Positions 16,566 through 25,761 are shown, counted from the stretch's first letter. The stretch: 51,802 nt of DNA from an uncultured Acidimicrobiales bacterium (GCA_937997485.1 CALKTH010000007.1:1-51802); one strand, 5' to 3'. Notes: generated by a model from the letters alone, not told the origin. Numbers and translations are program-made.

Positions 16566-17395
16566 TGCCGAAACCGCTACGACTTGCGCTCGTCGGGTGG
16601 GGCGCGATCGGGCAGACGGTCGGCCGCATGCTCGCCGACCCGACCGTGAGTGCGCCCGGCTCTCTAGAGAGGTCGGTTGAGATCGTCGCCATTGCCGTGC
16701 GCCAGTCCGGCGCCGAGAGAAGCGACGTACCTGCGTCGGCCGCGGTGATCACCAAGCCATCCGAACTCGCAGCGCTTGCGCCCGATCTCGTTGCTGAGGC
16801 TGCGGGGCGCGAGAGCGTGGAGCCGTGGGGACGAGCCGCCTTGGCAGCGGGTGCGGACTTCGTGGTCTCGTCAGTTTCCGCCTTCGCAGATACGGATCTT
16901 CTGGAGTCCATGAGGTCGCTCGCCGCTGCCAACAATGCCTCGATCCATATTCAGCCCGGCGCCCTCGGCGGTGTTGACGCGCTCGCTGCTGCACGGTTGA
17001 TGGGGATCGACGAGGTGGAGCACCGGATCGTCAAACCGTCGCTGGCATGGGCCGGAACACCGGCTGAGGATCTGTGCGATCTCGGTTCGCTCACCGAGCC
17101 CGCTGCGTTCTTCCAGGCGTCAGCCGCCGAAACGGCCAATGCATTCCCCAAGAACGCCAACGTCGCGATGACCACGGCACTCGCCGGCATCGGTCCGGAG
17201 CAGACGAGAATCAGTCTCGTGGCCGACCCTCACGCCACCACGAATCGGCACGAGATCAAGGCGCACGGAGCGTTCGGAACCCTCGACGTGTCAATCGCCA
17301 ACAACCCGTTGCCGGGCAACCCCAAGACCTCGGCGATGGCCGCTCTCAACCTCGTCCGCACCATTCAGAACCGCGTCAACACCATCGTCATCTAG
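16565..17395 (+). CDS. nadX: Aspartate dehydrogenase-like protein (NadX family)
   Basis: A 276-residue NAD(P)-dependent oxidoreductase of the NadX/DUF108 type, which in known cases oxidises L-aspartate to iminoaspartate. The N-terminal dinucleotide motif is GWGAIGQTVGRML. Family landmarks follow: IHIQPGALGGVDALAAARLMGI, FPKNANVAMTTALAGIG, and ADPHATTNRHEIKAHGAFG with the conserved histidine. It starts with ATG 16565 sharing one base with the preceding stop. True NadX supplies quinolinate for NAD with NadA, which is not here. In this operon quinolinate could instead come from tryptophan, so the enzyme may act on another amino acid or run as a reductive aminase. The gene symbol is for the family, not a proven role. 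Confidence 0.82.
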   Translation: MPKPLRLALVGWGAIGQTVGRMLADPTVSAPGSLERSVEIVAIAVRQSGAERSDVPASAAVITKPSELAALAPDLVAEAAGRESVEPWGRAALAAGADFVVSSVSAFADTDLLESMRSLAAANNASIHIQPGALGGVDALAAARLMGIDEVEHRIVKPSLAWAGTPAEDLCDLGSLTEPAAFFQASAAETANAFPKNANVAMTTALAGIGPEQTRISLVADPHATTNRHEIKAHGAFGTLDVSIANNPLPGNPKTSAMAALNLVRTIQNRVNTIVI

Positions 17396-17450
17396 CGGTA
17401 TCCAAGATCCGATCTCGTGCGCTCCCGCGGCACGTCTGCGCCTCGGCACA

Positions 17451-17564
17451 AGCCCCGTGGCACCGTTAAGTGACGCTGGAGCGACAAGTAGCGGTGCCAC
17501 CAACCCATGACGAGCCCCGTGGCACCGTTAAGTGACGCTGGAGCGACAAGCAACGGTGCCACCA
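17451..17564. repeat. Pair of 52-bp direct repeats, each with palindromic ends
   Basis: Two copies, 17451-17502 and 17513-17564, differ at 2 of 52 positions and start 62 bp apart. Each is bounded by an inverted repeat: gtggcaccgtt facing aacggtgccac, perfect in copy 2 (11 bp) and with one mismatch in copy 1. They lie in the 248-bp gap between two convergent genes. No open frame of note and no T-run follow. The form is that of a REP/REPIN-like intergenic element; it could also end transcription from both sides. Confidence 0.75.
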
Positions 17565-17643
17565 GAAGCGCGTTGGTTCGAGGGGGCCGACTGCCAGGAG
17601 ATTGTCTGCTTCGGCTCGGGCCGCACTCGGCGCAACGGCCGAG

Positions 17644-18390
17644 TCAGCCGCGGCCCACGAACGGCATGCCGTTGGCCATCACCGTCATCTCCAACACGTT
17701 CGCTTCCGCTGACAGCGAGGCCATGTGCACCACGGCATCGGCGGCATGACGGACGTCGATCGTGGGTTCGGGACGGATGGAACCGTCGGACTGCAACACA
17801 CCAGACGCCATCTGCTCGACCATGTCCGAACGCACGTTGCCCAGATTGATTTGACCGCAGGTGATGCCGAGGTTCCGGCCGTCGAGTGCGAGCGACTTCG
17901 TGAGGCCAGTGATCGCGTGTTTCGTCGCGGTATACGGCGCAGAGAAGGGGCGGGGCGTGGTGGCGGAGATGGAGCCGTTGTTGATGATCCGCCCTCCACC
18001 AGGGTCCTGCGCTCGCATCTGGGCAAACGCCGCCCGAGCACACAGAAACGATCCCGTGAGGTTGATGGCCACGACGTCCATCCACATGTCGACATCGAGT
18101 TCGTCGACGGAAACGGCCGGAGCGCCAATGCCTGCGTTGTTGAACAGCAGATCGACCCGGCCGAAGCGCTCCACCGTCGCAGCGAAGAGAGCGTCGACCG
18201 ATGCCGGATCCGACACGTCGGTGACGACAGCAAGGGCCGGGCCGTGAAGGGCTGCGCGACTCTCTTCGAGAGAACTCTGTGTGCGGCCCGCGATCACCAC
18301 GGACCACCCGGTGGCCGAGAGCGCCTCGGCGGAAGCTCGGCCGATTCCTCGTCCGCCGCCTGTCACGATTGCAATCTTGTCCGCACTCAT
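17644..18390 (-). CDS. Short-chain dehydrogenase/reductase
   Basis: A 248-residue classical SDR. It has the cofactor motif TGGGRGIG (residues 10-17), NNAG at about 88-91, a Ser in NNGSISATT, and the catalytic YTATK pair. AGRTQ after the second strand (with an Arg) suggests NADP(H). It probably acts on a sugar acid or small hydroxy acid, because the ATG at 18390 overlaps (ATGA) the stop of an upstream hydroxypyruvate-isomerase-like gene and the two are coupled. Both follow the copper-export genes without a gap. The C-terminal PFVGRG end is normal. Confidence 0.9.
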   Translation of the reverse strand: MSADKIAIVTGGGRGIGRASAEALSATGWSVVIAGRTQSSLEESRAALHGPALAVVTDVSDPASVDALFAATVERFGRVDLLFNNAGIGAPAVSVDELDVDMWMDVVAINLTGSFLCARAAFAQMRAQDPGGGRIINNGSISATTPRPFSAPYTATKHAITGLTKSLALDGRNLGITCGQINLGNVRSDMVEQMASGVLQSDGSIRPEPTIDVRHAADAVVHMASLSAEANVLEMTVMANGMPFVGRG

Positions 18391-19181
18391 CGGTTCATCT
18401 CTTCTGTTCGCTCCGGCGTCCTCGGCCGCATCCAGTCGAGGCCCGCTTCGACGGTTGCTCTCGGGTGATACTCAGCCCCGACCCAACCCGTGTAGCCAAC
18501 CTCGTCGAGCACGGCGAACACTTCGGCAAGATCGAGATCGCCGTGATCGGGCTCGGAGCGATCAGGGACCGAGGCGATCTGCACGTGGCCGAGGTGCCGA
18601 GCGTGACGGCGAAGCCGGCCGATGACATCACCCTGGCTCACGCCGGTGTGGAAGCAGTCGAGCATGAGCTTCATGTTCGGCCGATCAATAGCGTCAATGG
18701 TCTCGATCGCTTGCTCAACCGTGGAGAGATACGCACCTGGCGCTGCGCCTTCGCTCAAAGGCTCGATCACGACGTTGATGCCGTGCGGTGACGCGTGGTC
18801 GCAGGCGTACGTGAGGTTGTCTCGAAAGACGTGCTCGGCCTTGGGATCGGTGATGTCCTTCCCGGAGGTGACGCTCACGTAGTCCACGGCCAAGGCAGTT
18901 CCGTAGGCAATGGACTGCTCGATCAGTTCTCGGGCCTCGTCACGCCGGTCCGGACGAGCAGCCAAGCCGAAGTCATCCGCTCCCCCGGCGCCGAGCCCCA
19001 CATTCAGTCCGACCATGTGCAGTCCGGTGTCCTCGAGCACCTTGGCGATCGACTCCGGCGTGTGCAGATAGGGAAAGTGGCACTCCACGGCAGCAAAGCC
19101 AGCGGCCGCAGCGGCCCGAATTCGCTCCGGCAACGGCCGGTCGGTCCAGAGGAAGCCAAGGTTCGCCGAGATCTTGGCCAT
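18387..19181 (-). CDS. Hydroxypyruvate isomerase-like TIM-barrel protein (Hyi/OtnI family)
   Basis: A 264-residue sugar-phosphate isomerase/epimerase family protein (xylose isomerase-like barrel). It opens with [35 protein letters not shown], which is typical of Hyi/OtnI. Metal ligands are likely Glu in VVIEPLS, Asp and His in LMLDCFHTG, His in GHVQIAS and Glu in VGAEYHPR. The start is ATG 19181, sharing one base with the copZ stop (TGATG); TTG 19184 is also in frame. It should interconvert hydroxypyruvate and tartronate semialdehyde or a related pair, with the following SDR as a possible reductase. The tight link to a copper operon is odd. Confidence 0.88.
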   Translation of the reverse strand: MAKISANLGFLWTDRPLPERIRAAAAAGFAAVECHFPYLHTPESIAKVLEDTGLHMVGLNVGLGAGGADDFGLAARPDRRDEARELIEQSIAYGTALAVDYVSVTSGKDITDPKAEHVFRDNLTYACDHASPHGINVVIEPLSEGAAPGAYLSTVEQAIETIDAIDRPNMKLMLDCFHTGVSQGDVIGRLRRHARHLGHVQIASVPDRSEPDHGDLDLAEVFAVLDEVGYTGWVGAEYHPRATVEAGLDWMRPRTPERTEEMNR

Positions 19182-19384
19182 CAAGAGGGAGCGACGTCGA
19201 AGCCTGCCTCGTCGATGGCAGCGACGACCGCAGCATGCTCGCCACCGACGACGGAGACGATCTTGGTCACAAGATCGATGTCGAGCGAGGAGACACCGTC
19301 GACCGCGCTGACCTCCTTCGTGATGGCGTTGATGCAGTGATCACAGCTCATGTCGGGGACGGAGTACTGGGTGGGAGTGGTCAC
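19181..19384 (-). CDS. copZ: Heavy-metal-associated (HMA) copper chaperone, CopZ-like
   Basis: A 67-residue ferredoxin-like HMA domain protein with the metal-binding motif MSCDHC at residues 12-17 (C14 and C17). It would bind Cu(I) in the cytoplasm and pass it to the adjacent CopA ATPase. The gene follows copA after 11 bp and overlaps the next gene by one base. The usual CxxC is exact, and DIDLVTKIVSVVG and IDEAGFDV match the family pattern. Length is normal for CopZ. Confidence 0.9.
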   Translation of the reverse strand: MTTPTQYSVPDMSCDHCINAITKEVSAVDGVSSLDIDLVTKIVSVVGGEHAAVVAAIDEAGFDVAPS

Positions 19385-19395
19385 GGGTGCTTCTT

Positions 19396-21576
19396 TCAGG
19401 AGGCGTGGCGATAGCCGGCGAACCGGCGGAGGCGAAGGCTGTTGGAGACGACGAAGAGCGAGGAGATTCCCATCGCACCAGCGGCGATCATGGGATTCAA
19501 GATCCCAAGCGCAGCGAGTGGAATGGCTGCTGCGTTATAGGCGAAGGCCCAGAACAAATTGCCCTTGATGGTCGAGAGCGTCCGGCGGGAGAGGGCGATG
19601 GCGTCCGCCACGGCCCGGAGGTCTCCGGAGACGATGGTGAGATCGGAGGCTTCGATCGCCACATCGGTGCCCGTGCCGACGGCGATGCCGAGATCAGCTT
19701 GTGCGAGAGCGGGAGCATCGTTGATGCCGTCACCAACCATGGCAACGCGCTTGCCCTGGGCTTGGAGCTTGCGAATGACGGCTGCCTTGTCATCGGGATA
19801 GACCTCAGCGATCACGGCATCACTTGGCTGCGTGCCAATGCCGACCTCGGAGGCCACGGCATGGGCGGTCCGCTGGTTGTCGCCGGTGAGCAGCGTGACG
19901 GACAGCCCTTGGTCGTGGAAGGCCGCAACGGCTGCACAGGAGGTGGGCTTGATCCGATCGGCGACAACGAAGACCATCTCAGCCTTGCCGCCGCGCCCTG
20001 CCAACACGGCGGTGGACCCTTCTGCCTCAGCGGAAGCAGCCAGCGCCTCCACTGCGTCAGGCACGGCATCGAACAGGCTGCGGCGACCGACGCCGATTGG
20101 TACCGCGGCCATCAGCGCGGTGACACCGGTGCCTGGCAGATTCTCGAAGTCCTCGACGGGGAGATGATTCGGGGACGAGGCGGCGATGGCTTGGGCGATC
20201 GGATGCTCGGACTTCGACTCCGCTGATGCCGCCAGCTGATGAACGCGATCGTGTTCAGCGGACGACAGCCCTGCATCGAGCACTGCGGTCACCGACATCG
20301 AGCCCTCGGTGATCGTGCCCGTCTTGTCGACCACGATGGCGTCGATTGCACGAGTGTCCTCGAGGACCTCGCCGCCCTTGATGATCACACCGAGCTGTGC
20401 GCCCCGGCCCGTTCCCACCATGATTCCCAGCGGCGTGGCCAACCCCAGGGCACATGGACAAGCGATGATCAAGACTGCGACGGCGGCCGTGAAGGCAGAG
20501 CTCGCCGGGTTTCCGAGAGCGAGCCAGGTCAGCAGCGTTGCCAGGGCGATGACGATGGCGAGCGGAACGAACACGGCCGACACTCGATCAGCCAGCCGCT
20601 GGACTTCGGCCCGGCTTCCTTGCGCCTGGTCGACAAGCGTGATGATCTGGGCCAGCGCTGTGTCGGCGCCAACCTTGGTGGCTTCAACCACAAGCGAGCC
20701 GTTGGCGTTGATAGTTGCCCCAATGAGCTCATCGCCGGGGCTGACCTCCACCGGGACGGGCTCGCCTGTCACCATGGATGCGTCAACGGCGGAGCGCCCT
20801 TCGACGATGACGCCGTCGGTCGCAATCTTCTCGCCGGGCCGGACTACGAACCGCATGCCGACGGCGAGATCGTCGAGCGCGACCTCGCGGCCATCCTCGA
20901 GGCGGGCAGTCCGGGCGCCAAGGTCGGCCAGCGCCCTGATGGCATCACCGGAGCGGCGCTTTGCCCGGAGCTCGAACCACTTACCCAGGAGGATCAGTGT
21001 GACGATGACCGCCCCGGTTTCGAAGTAGATGTGGCCGTCTCCGAAGTCGCCGAAGAGGGCGCCGCCGACCAGGACGACCGCCGACCAGGTCAGGGCGGAA
21101 AGCGAGCCCATCGAAACGAGGGTGTCCATCGTGGTCGAGCCGTGACGGATGTTCATCCACGCCGCCCGGTGGAACGGCCAACCGGACCACAGAATGACCG
21201 GCGTGGCCAAGGCCGCGACGAGCCACTCCCATCCAGCGAAGCGCAGGGCGGGAATCATGCCGATGAGCATCGCTGGCAGTGCGAGAGCGATGCCAACGAT
21301 CAGGCGGCGCTGGAGATCAGCCTCCCGCCGGTCTTCTGCCTCGTCGCCTGCATCCGGCTGGATCACGGCGTATCCAAGCGCCTCAACCTCGGCGCTCAGT
21401 GTTGCTTCATCGACGGAGCCATCGTGGATCACGGTGGCCCGGCCAGTGGCGAAATTCACTTGGGCTTCAGCGACCGATTCGAGCTTGCCCAGGCGACGCT
21501 GGATCCGGTTGGCGCAGGCCGCGCACGTCATGCCATCGATCGACAGATCGGATCGTGGTGCGGTGTCCAGGGCCAT
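19396..21576 (-). CDS. copA: Copper-exporting P1B-type ATPase
   Basis: A 726-residue heavy-metal ATPase in the membrane. It has one N-terminal HMA domain with MTCAAC (residues 16-21), then membrane helices including an IACPCALG segment (C373 and C375), the phosphorylated D417 in DKTGT, SEHP in the nucleotide domain, and [12 protein letters not shown]. The late YN and MxxSS motifs ([31 protein letters not shown]) are those of Cu(I) exporters. The start at 21576 falls exactly on the transcription start predicted from the MerR-type promoter, so the message would be leaderless. It is controlled by the upstream MerR protein and followed by copZ. Confidence 0.95.
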   Translation of the reverse strand: MALDTAPRSDLSIDGMTCAACANRIQRRLGKLESVAEAQVNFATGRATVIHDGSVDEATLSAEVEALGYAVIQPDAGDEAEDRREADLQRRLIVGIALALPAMLIGMIPALRFAGWEWLVAALATPVILWSGWPFHRAAWMNIRHGSTTMDTLVSMGSLSALTWSAVVLVGGALFGDFGDGHIYFETGAVIVTLILLGKWFELRAKRRSGDAIRALADLGARTARLEDGREVALDDLAVGMRFVVRPGEKIATDGVIVEGRSAVDASMVTGEPVPVEVSPGDELIGATINANGSLVVEATKVGADTALAQIITLVDQAQGSRAEVQRLADRVSAVFVPLAIVIALATLLTWLALGNPASSAFTAAVAVLIIACPCALGLATPLGIMVGTGRGAQLGVIIKGGEVLEDTRAIDAIVVDKTGTITEGSMSVTAVLDAGLSSAEHDRVHQLAASAESKSEHPIAQAIAASSPNHLPVEDFENLPGTGVTALMAAVPIGVGRRSLFDAVPDAVEALAASAEAEGSTAVLAGRGGKAEMVFVVADRIKPTSCAAVAAFHDQGLSVTLLTGDNQRTAHAVASEVGIGTQPSDAVIAEVYPDDKAAVIRKLQAQGKRVAMVGDGINDAPALAQADLGIAVGTGTDVAIEASDLTIVSGDLRAVADAIALSRRTLSTIKGNLFWAFAYNAAAIPLAALGILNPMIAAGAMGISSLFVVSNSLRLRRFAGYRHAS

Positions 21577-21582
21577 CTCTGC

Positions 21583-21614
21583 AGTCTAAAGCTTCCACCC
21601 GAGTGGAAGGTCAA
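21583..21614 (-). promoter_or_regulatory. MerR/CueR-type promoter of copA
   Basis: On the minus strand TTGACC (21609-21614) and TAGACT (21583-21588) are 20 bp apart. The spacer holds a dyad cttccac/gtggaag (21592-21598, 21603-21609), that is ACCTTCC-N8-GGAAGCT as in CueR sites. An overlong spacer with a central dyad is the hallmark of promoters twisted open by MerR-family activators. The -10 ends 7 nt from the copA start codon. Confidence 0.85.
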
Positions 21615-21705
21615 GACGTCGGGGTGACGTCCGGCTCGTCGGACATCGGCAGCGCCCACGGATCGCCGGTGAGCGAGGCGGGCGGAGCGAGTCAGGGGGA
21701 GCGAG

Positions 21706-22113
21706 TCAGGCGGAGCGAGCCTCACTGATGACCTGGCACCGGTTGGCATCGGTGCACGACGAGGGATCGAGGGCCCGGGCCCGCTCGGCCATCGCTGCCA
21801 GCTCGCCTCGAGCCGCCGTGAGTTGAGCGATCTGTTCGTCGATAGCGGCGAGGTGGGAATCGAGCAACGACATCGTGTGAGCGCAGGACCTCTCACCCGA
21901 ACTCTTGAGCTCCAGAACGGATGCGATCTCCGCCAGCGACAGACCGGTCGCTTGAGCGTCGCGCACGAACCGGAGCCGCTCGACCGCATCGTCGCCGTAA
22001 TCCCGGTACCCGCTCGTCGTGCGCGTCGGTTCGTCGAGCAGACCGATGGACTCGTAGTAGCGAATCGTCTTGGTGGTGACGCCGCACTGATCGCCGAGCT
22101 CTCCGATCTTCAT
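21706..22113 (-). CDS. MerR family metal-responsive regulator (CueR-like)
   Basis: A 135-residue activator with the MerR opening KIGELGDQCGVTTKTIRYYESIGLL and SGYRDYGDDAVERLRFVRDAQATGLSLAEI, a long dimerisation helix, and a C-terminal metal loop SSCTDANRC (Cys spacing 5, where CueR has 7). A further Cys (SCAHT) sits at the hinge, as in MerR/ZntR/CadR types. With copA downstream, Cu(I) sensing is most likely, but the shorter loop means another soft metal cannot be excluded. The gene lies 129 bp upstream of copA on the same strand, and the CueR-type dyad in that gap is its expected target. Not named because the metal is unproven. Confidence 0.9.
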   Translation of the reverse strand: MKIGELGDQCGVTTKTIRYYESIGLLDEPTRTTSGYRDYGDDAVERLRFVRDAQATGLSLAEIASVLELKSSGERSCAHTMSLLDSHLAAIDEQIAQLTAARGELAAMAERARALDPSSCTDANRCQVISEARSA

Positions 22114-22144
22114 GGACCAGACGCTACTCGCCGATCGGGCTGGG

Positions 22145-23374
22145 TCAGGAGCGGTCGATGGCGATTCGCCCGCCTTGGATCACCTGAGTGAGCGCCGTCT
22201 CGTGGTTCGCAAAGGCGACGAGATCTTCGAGTGGATTCACGTTGGAGACGACAACGTCCCCATGGGCGCCCGGGGTGATCGTGCCGATGCGTCCCTCCAG
22301 GTGGCAGAGCTTCGCCGTGTTCACCCACATCGAACGAAGAATGTCCTCGGCCGGCTCGACCTCGTGCCGGATCGCCAGTTCACGGTTCTGGCGGACTTGT
22401 GACTCGCCGAGCAGATCCGTGCCATAGGCCATGGTCACACCGTTGCGGCGAGCGACCTCGAGTGAGGCGAGACCGGCGTCGTAGACCTTGGCGTTCTTGT
22501 CGAGATTGGTTTGGGGAAGGCCAAGTTTGGGACCCATCTCGGCCATCGCTTCGTACGTGGCGAGGGTGGGGACGAGGACGGCGTCGGCCTCGACCATCGT
22601 CTGGGCAGAAGTGTCGTCGAGCATGTTGCCGTGCTCGATCGTGTGGACGCCGGCGCCAACAGCGAGCTGGATCGATTCGGGCGAGTAGGCGTGTGCGGCC
22701 ACGTAAGTCTGGCGATGTTTCGCCTCGGTCACCGCGGCTCGGATCTCCTCGTGTGTGTACTGCACCGATTCGAGTGGGTCCGTTGGCGTGGCGACGCCGC
22801 CGGAAACGTGCACCTTGATGAAGTCGCTGCCGTCACGAAGGTTGTGGCGGGCCGCCTTGCGGACCGCGTCTGGCCCATCAGCCACGATCCCGAACACCGT
22901 CGAGCGCATGGAGCACGCACAGCTGGGCACATCGAGATGCCCTCCCTCAACATCGCCGTGGCCACCGGTCTGGGTGAGCATCCGGCCTGCGCTGATGATT
23001 CGAGGACCCTCGGCGACACCGCGCTGGATGGCTCGACGGAGTCCGGAGACATCGCCGCCCAGGTCTCGCACGGTGGTGAAGCCACGCTCCACCGTCTCCT
23101 TCGAGAGCCTTGCCATACGAATGCCGAACTCCACCTCACTCAGCGTGGACATGCGACGAAAGTTCATCGTGGCCAGCCGGAAGTGGACGTGACCATCGAT
23201 CAAGCCCGGCACTACGAAACGACCGCGGGCATCAATCACATGGTCCGCCTCGCCAGCGGCACCCGTCTCGGCCACTTCGACGATGATGCCGTCCTCGATG
23301 ACAACGGTTCGCTCACCGAGGAACGACATCGTCGCCGTGTCGAGAACGTTGCCGTTGCTGATCACTGTGCGCAT
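22145..23374 (-). CDS. Metal-dependent amidohydrolase (imidazolonepropionase/prolidase-like)
   Basis: A 409-residue amidohydrolase-superfamily enzyme. The first metal motif is HVHFRLAT after VVPGLIDG. A carboxylated lysine is likely in DFIKVHVSGG, histidines follow in YVAAHAYS and TIEHGNM, and the catalytic Asp is in MAYGTDLLGE. The C-terminal GTITPGAHGDVVVSNVNPLEDL closes the small beta sandwich. It belongs to the group of actinobacterial hydrolases acting on cyclic imides, N-acyl amino acids or dipeptides; the substrate is unknown. It is a likely co-transcript with the downstream MerR gene, 31 bp away. Between it and the thioesterase gene there is a 90-bp gap with no clear structure. Confidence 0.9.
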   Translation of the reverse strand: MRTVISNGNVLDTATMSFLGERTVVIEDGIIVEVAETGAAGEADHVIDARGRFVVPGLIDGHVHFRLATMNFRRMSTLSEVEFGIRMARLSKETVERGFTTVRDLGGDVSGLRRAIQRGVAEGPRIISAGRMLTQTGGHGDVEGGHLDVPSCACSMRSTVFGIVADGPDAVRKAARHNLRDGSDFIKVHVSGGVATPTDPLESVQYTHEEIRAAVTEAKHRQTYVAAHAYSPESIQLAVGAGVHTIEHGNMLDDTSAQTMVEADAVLVPTLATYEAMAEMGPKLGLPQTNLDKNAKVYDAGLASLEVARRNGVTMAYGTDLLGESQVRQNRELAIRHEVEPAEDILRSMWVNTAKLCHLEGRIGTITPGAHGDVVVSNVNPLEDLVAFANHETALTQVIQGGRIAIDRS

Positions 23375-23464
23375 GGGCGCGGAAGCTAACAGCCGCCCTA
23401 CCTCCGCTCAATCTGACGGGGCCGGCTCAAACTGGTCACCGACGCATGAGTCCGAAAACGGGAC

Positions 23465-23896
23465 TCAGGATGGGTGGCGGTTGGGCACCAGCCGAATCGT
23501 GGAGCTCGCCTTGGCCAGCACGTTCCTGTCGCCGTCCAGAAGATGGCCCTCGGTGAACACGGTTTGCTTGCCCGCCCGCTCGATCCAGCCCTCGGCTCGC
23601 ACGAGGCCGGGAGTTGCTGGCTTGAAGAAGCTGACCTTGACCTCGAGTGTCGCGATCCAGACTTCGGTGGTGTAGCGAGCGATGCAGGCATGCGCCATCG
23701 CCGAGTCGATCCAACCGGTGACGAAGCCACCCTGAGCCACGCCCCCGGAGTGACACATCTCGGGCGCACACGTGAACTCGATGACCGAGCGGCCGGTTTC
23801 GGCATCCATCTCGACAACCTGGCCGCCACCCAACGTTGCCAGCACGTCACTTCCGTTCGGGGCGTCATCGCCGCTCGTCATGTCGTTCGAACTCAT
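23465..23896 (-). CDS. Hotdog-fold thioesterase (PaaI/DUF4442 type)
   Basis: A 143-residue hotdog protein that would hydrolyse an acyl-CoA. It shows HSGGVAQGGFVTGWIDSAMAHAC, the family segment with the active-site Asp/Ser region, and TLEVKVSFFKPATPGLVRAEGWIERAGKQTVFTEGHLLD, the second half of the fold. ATG 23896 was chosen over GTG 23905 because AAGGG is then at a proper distance. It faces away from the serine dehydratase gene, with a 153-bp divergent gap. The acyl group is not known. Confidence 0.85.
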   Translation of the reverse strand: MSSNDMTSGDDAPNGSDVLATLGGGQVVEMDAETGRSVIEFTCAPEMCHSGGVAQGGFVTGWIDSAMAHACIARYTTEVWIATLEVKVSFFKPATPGLVRAEGWIERAGKQTVFTEGHLLDGDRNVLAKASSTIRLVPNRHPS

Positions 23897-24049
23897 CTCG
23901 ATCACCCTTCACGGCCTCGACGCTCCCCTGAGCGGCCCGACAGTGTGCGCCGATTCCGGAGCCCACTTCAAAAGCGGAACTCGCCGGACGGAGGAGCTCG
24001 TGATTGAGCGCAGTCATGCGGTCAGCCGTGAGTCGGGGCAGAATGCGCC

Positions 24050-25627
24050 ATGGCGAACGGCAGCGTTCCAAGCATCTTCAACGACGTGATCGGCCCCATC
24101 ATGCGGGGACCGTCGAGCTCCCACTCTGCGGCATCGGTTCGCCTCGGCCTCTTGCTTCACGATCTGTGCGGCGGCCGGCCCGACCGGGTCGACATTCAAT
24201 ACGACGTCATGGGTTCCCTCGCCACGACCCATGAAAGTCAGGGGACGGATATGGGTCTCTACGGCGGCCTCCTGGGTTTCTCCCCCGCCGACGCCCGGAT
24301 CCCTGACGCTCCCCAACTCATCGCCGAAGCCGGCACGGTCATCGAGATCACCAAGCCCACGCTGCACGACGCTCATCCCAACACATACCGCATTCAGGTT
24401 GAGCGGCAGGGTGACAAGCACGAGATGGTTGCCCTCTCGACCGGGGGCGGGATGATTCACGTCACGCACCTCGACGGCTGGGGCCTCGACCTCTTCGGCG
24501 ACTACGAGGTCACGCTCCTCGAGACCGGTGATGCTGCCTCCGCCGACGATGTCACAGCGGCTCTTTCCCAGCAAGATCTCGACGGCGTACAGACCGTCAG
24601 CCGAGCCGACGGGCGGCATCTCGTGATCGTGCTCGCCCAACATCATCTGACCGTGGAGACGATCGAGGCTCTCAGAGGCGTCGAGCAAGCACACCGGTTG
24701 CGCTCGGTGCTCCCAGTCCGTTCTCGGCGGGCGCTCACCGTTCCCTTCGAGCATGCCAGCGAGCTCCCAGCCGACCTGCTCAACGATCGCCCGCTGTCCG
24801 ACTTCGCCTTGGAGTACGAGATGGCTCGAGGCGGCATCGATGCCGAGGCCGTTCACGCCAATGCGGCGGAGATCCTGTCGGTCATGCGACGAGGGGTGGA
24901 GACCGGGTTGGCCGGCACCCAGTACGAGGATCGTTTGCTCGGCTGGCAGAGCGGTCGCTTCGTCGAAATGCAGAAGGCGTCGACGCTTCTCGACGGCGGA
25001 CTCTTGAACGACATGATCGCCTACGTCACCGCGTTGATGGAGGCCAAGAGCGCCATGGAAGTGATCGTTGCAGCCCCGACAGCAGGCGCCTGTGCCACCT
25101 TCCCAGGCGCCCTCCTGGCCACGATCGACTCAGTCGACGCCAGCCCTGAAGCGGCTGAACGAGCCCTGCTCGCCGGCGGGCTGATCGGCGTGTTCGTGAC
25201 CAACCGGTCGAGCTTCGCCGCAGAAGTCGGCGGATGCCAAGCAGAGACTGGCGCTGGGTCGGCCATGGCCGCCGCCGCACTGGTTGAGCTCGCCGGAGGC
25301 AGCGCAGCGCAGTCGCTCTCGGCTGCAAGCCAGTCGATTCAAAACGTTCTGGGACTCATCTGTGACCCCGTGGCCAACCGGGTCGAGGCGCCCTGTCTCG
25401 GCCGGAACGTCAGTGGAGCAGCCAACGCACTGAGCTGCGCCAACATGGCTCTCGCTGGGTACGACCACTTGATTCCCTTCGACGAAGTGCTCGACGCCCA
25501 TCGCAGCGTCTCCGAACTCATGGCCCGGGAATTGCGATGCACCGGGCTCGGTGGCCTCGCTGTCACCCCCACCGCCCAACGCATCGAGCTCTCGCTCAAA
25601 CGGGCCCCCAACGCTCTGTCGACCTAG
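24050..25627 (+). CDS. sdaA: Iron-sulfur L-serine ammonia-lyase, single-chain
   Basis: A 525-residue L-serine dehydratase of the [4Fe-4S] type, deaminating serine to pyruvate. The N-terminal beta domain begins IFNDVIGPIMRGPSSSHSAA, which is diagnostic, and the C-terminal alpha domain has ASTLLDGGLLNDMIAYV and APTAGACATFPGALLA. Likely cluster cysteines lie in EVGGCQAETGAGSAMAAA and ICDPVANRVEAPCLGRN. It is an unusually long single chain: the segment between the two domains (about residues 100-240) is larger than in E. coli SdaA (about 454 aa). No ribosome site is evident. CAGAAT (24039-24044) sits about 7 nt before the ATG, consistent with a leaderless message. Confidence 0.93.
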   Translation: MANGSVPSIFNDVIGPIMRGPSSSHSAASVRLGLLLHDLCGGRPDRVDIQYDVMGSLATTHESQGTDMGLYGGLLGFSPADARIPDAPQLIAEAGTVIEITKPTLHDAHPNTYRIQVERQGDKHEMVALSTGGGMIHVTHLDGWGLDLFGDYEVTLLETGDAASADDVTAALSQQDLDGVQTVSRADGRHLVIVLAQHHLTVETIEALRGVEQAHRLRSVLPVRSRRALTVPFEHASELPADLLNDRPLSDFALEYEMARGGIDAEAVHANAAEILSVMRRGVETGLAGTQYEDRLLGWQSGRFVEMQKASTLLDGGLLNDMIAYVTALMEAKSAMEVIVAAPTAGACATFPGALLATIDSVDASPEAAERALLAGGLIGVFVTNRSSFAAEVGGCQAETGAGSAMAAAALVELAGGSAAQSLSAASQSIQNVLGLICDPVANRVEAPCLGRNVSGAANALSCANMALAGYDHLIPFDEVLDAHRSVSELMARELRCTGLGGLAVTPTAQRIELSLKRAPNALST

Positions 25628-25665
25628 CCCTCAGCAGCCACCCACCCAAAACCACCCGCCTCACC

Positions 25666-25718
25666 CCAGAATTGCCGCGCTCATGTACCTGAGAGGTACA
25701 TGAGCGCGGCAATTCTGG
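25666..25718. terminator. Perfect 25-bp palindrome with a 3-nt loop between convergent genes
   Basis: The arms 25666-25690 and 25694-25718 are exact reverse complements around a GAG loop. The stem would be very stable (about half GC, no mismatch). It lies between sdaA (+) and the alpha/beta hydrolase (-), the place for a two-way terminator, but no T-run follows on either strand. It may instead be a mobile palindromic element such as a REP. Confidence 0.65.
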
Positions 25719-25761
25719 TGGTTCGCTGGTCGAGTTGGCGGACGCTCGTTTGGTAGAGAGC

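Noticed and set aside
17451..17564. CRISPR array
   Set aside because: Only two units with a 10-bp gap, palindromic ends and no cas genes; this is not a CRISPR.
20239..21627. 462-codon plus-strand frame opposite copA
   Set aside because: It is a mirror of the high-GC copA codons, rich in Arg, Asp and Gly without hydrophobic or domain structure, and crosses the copA promoter.
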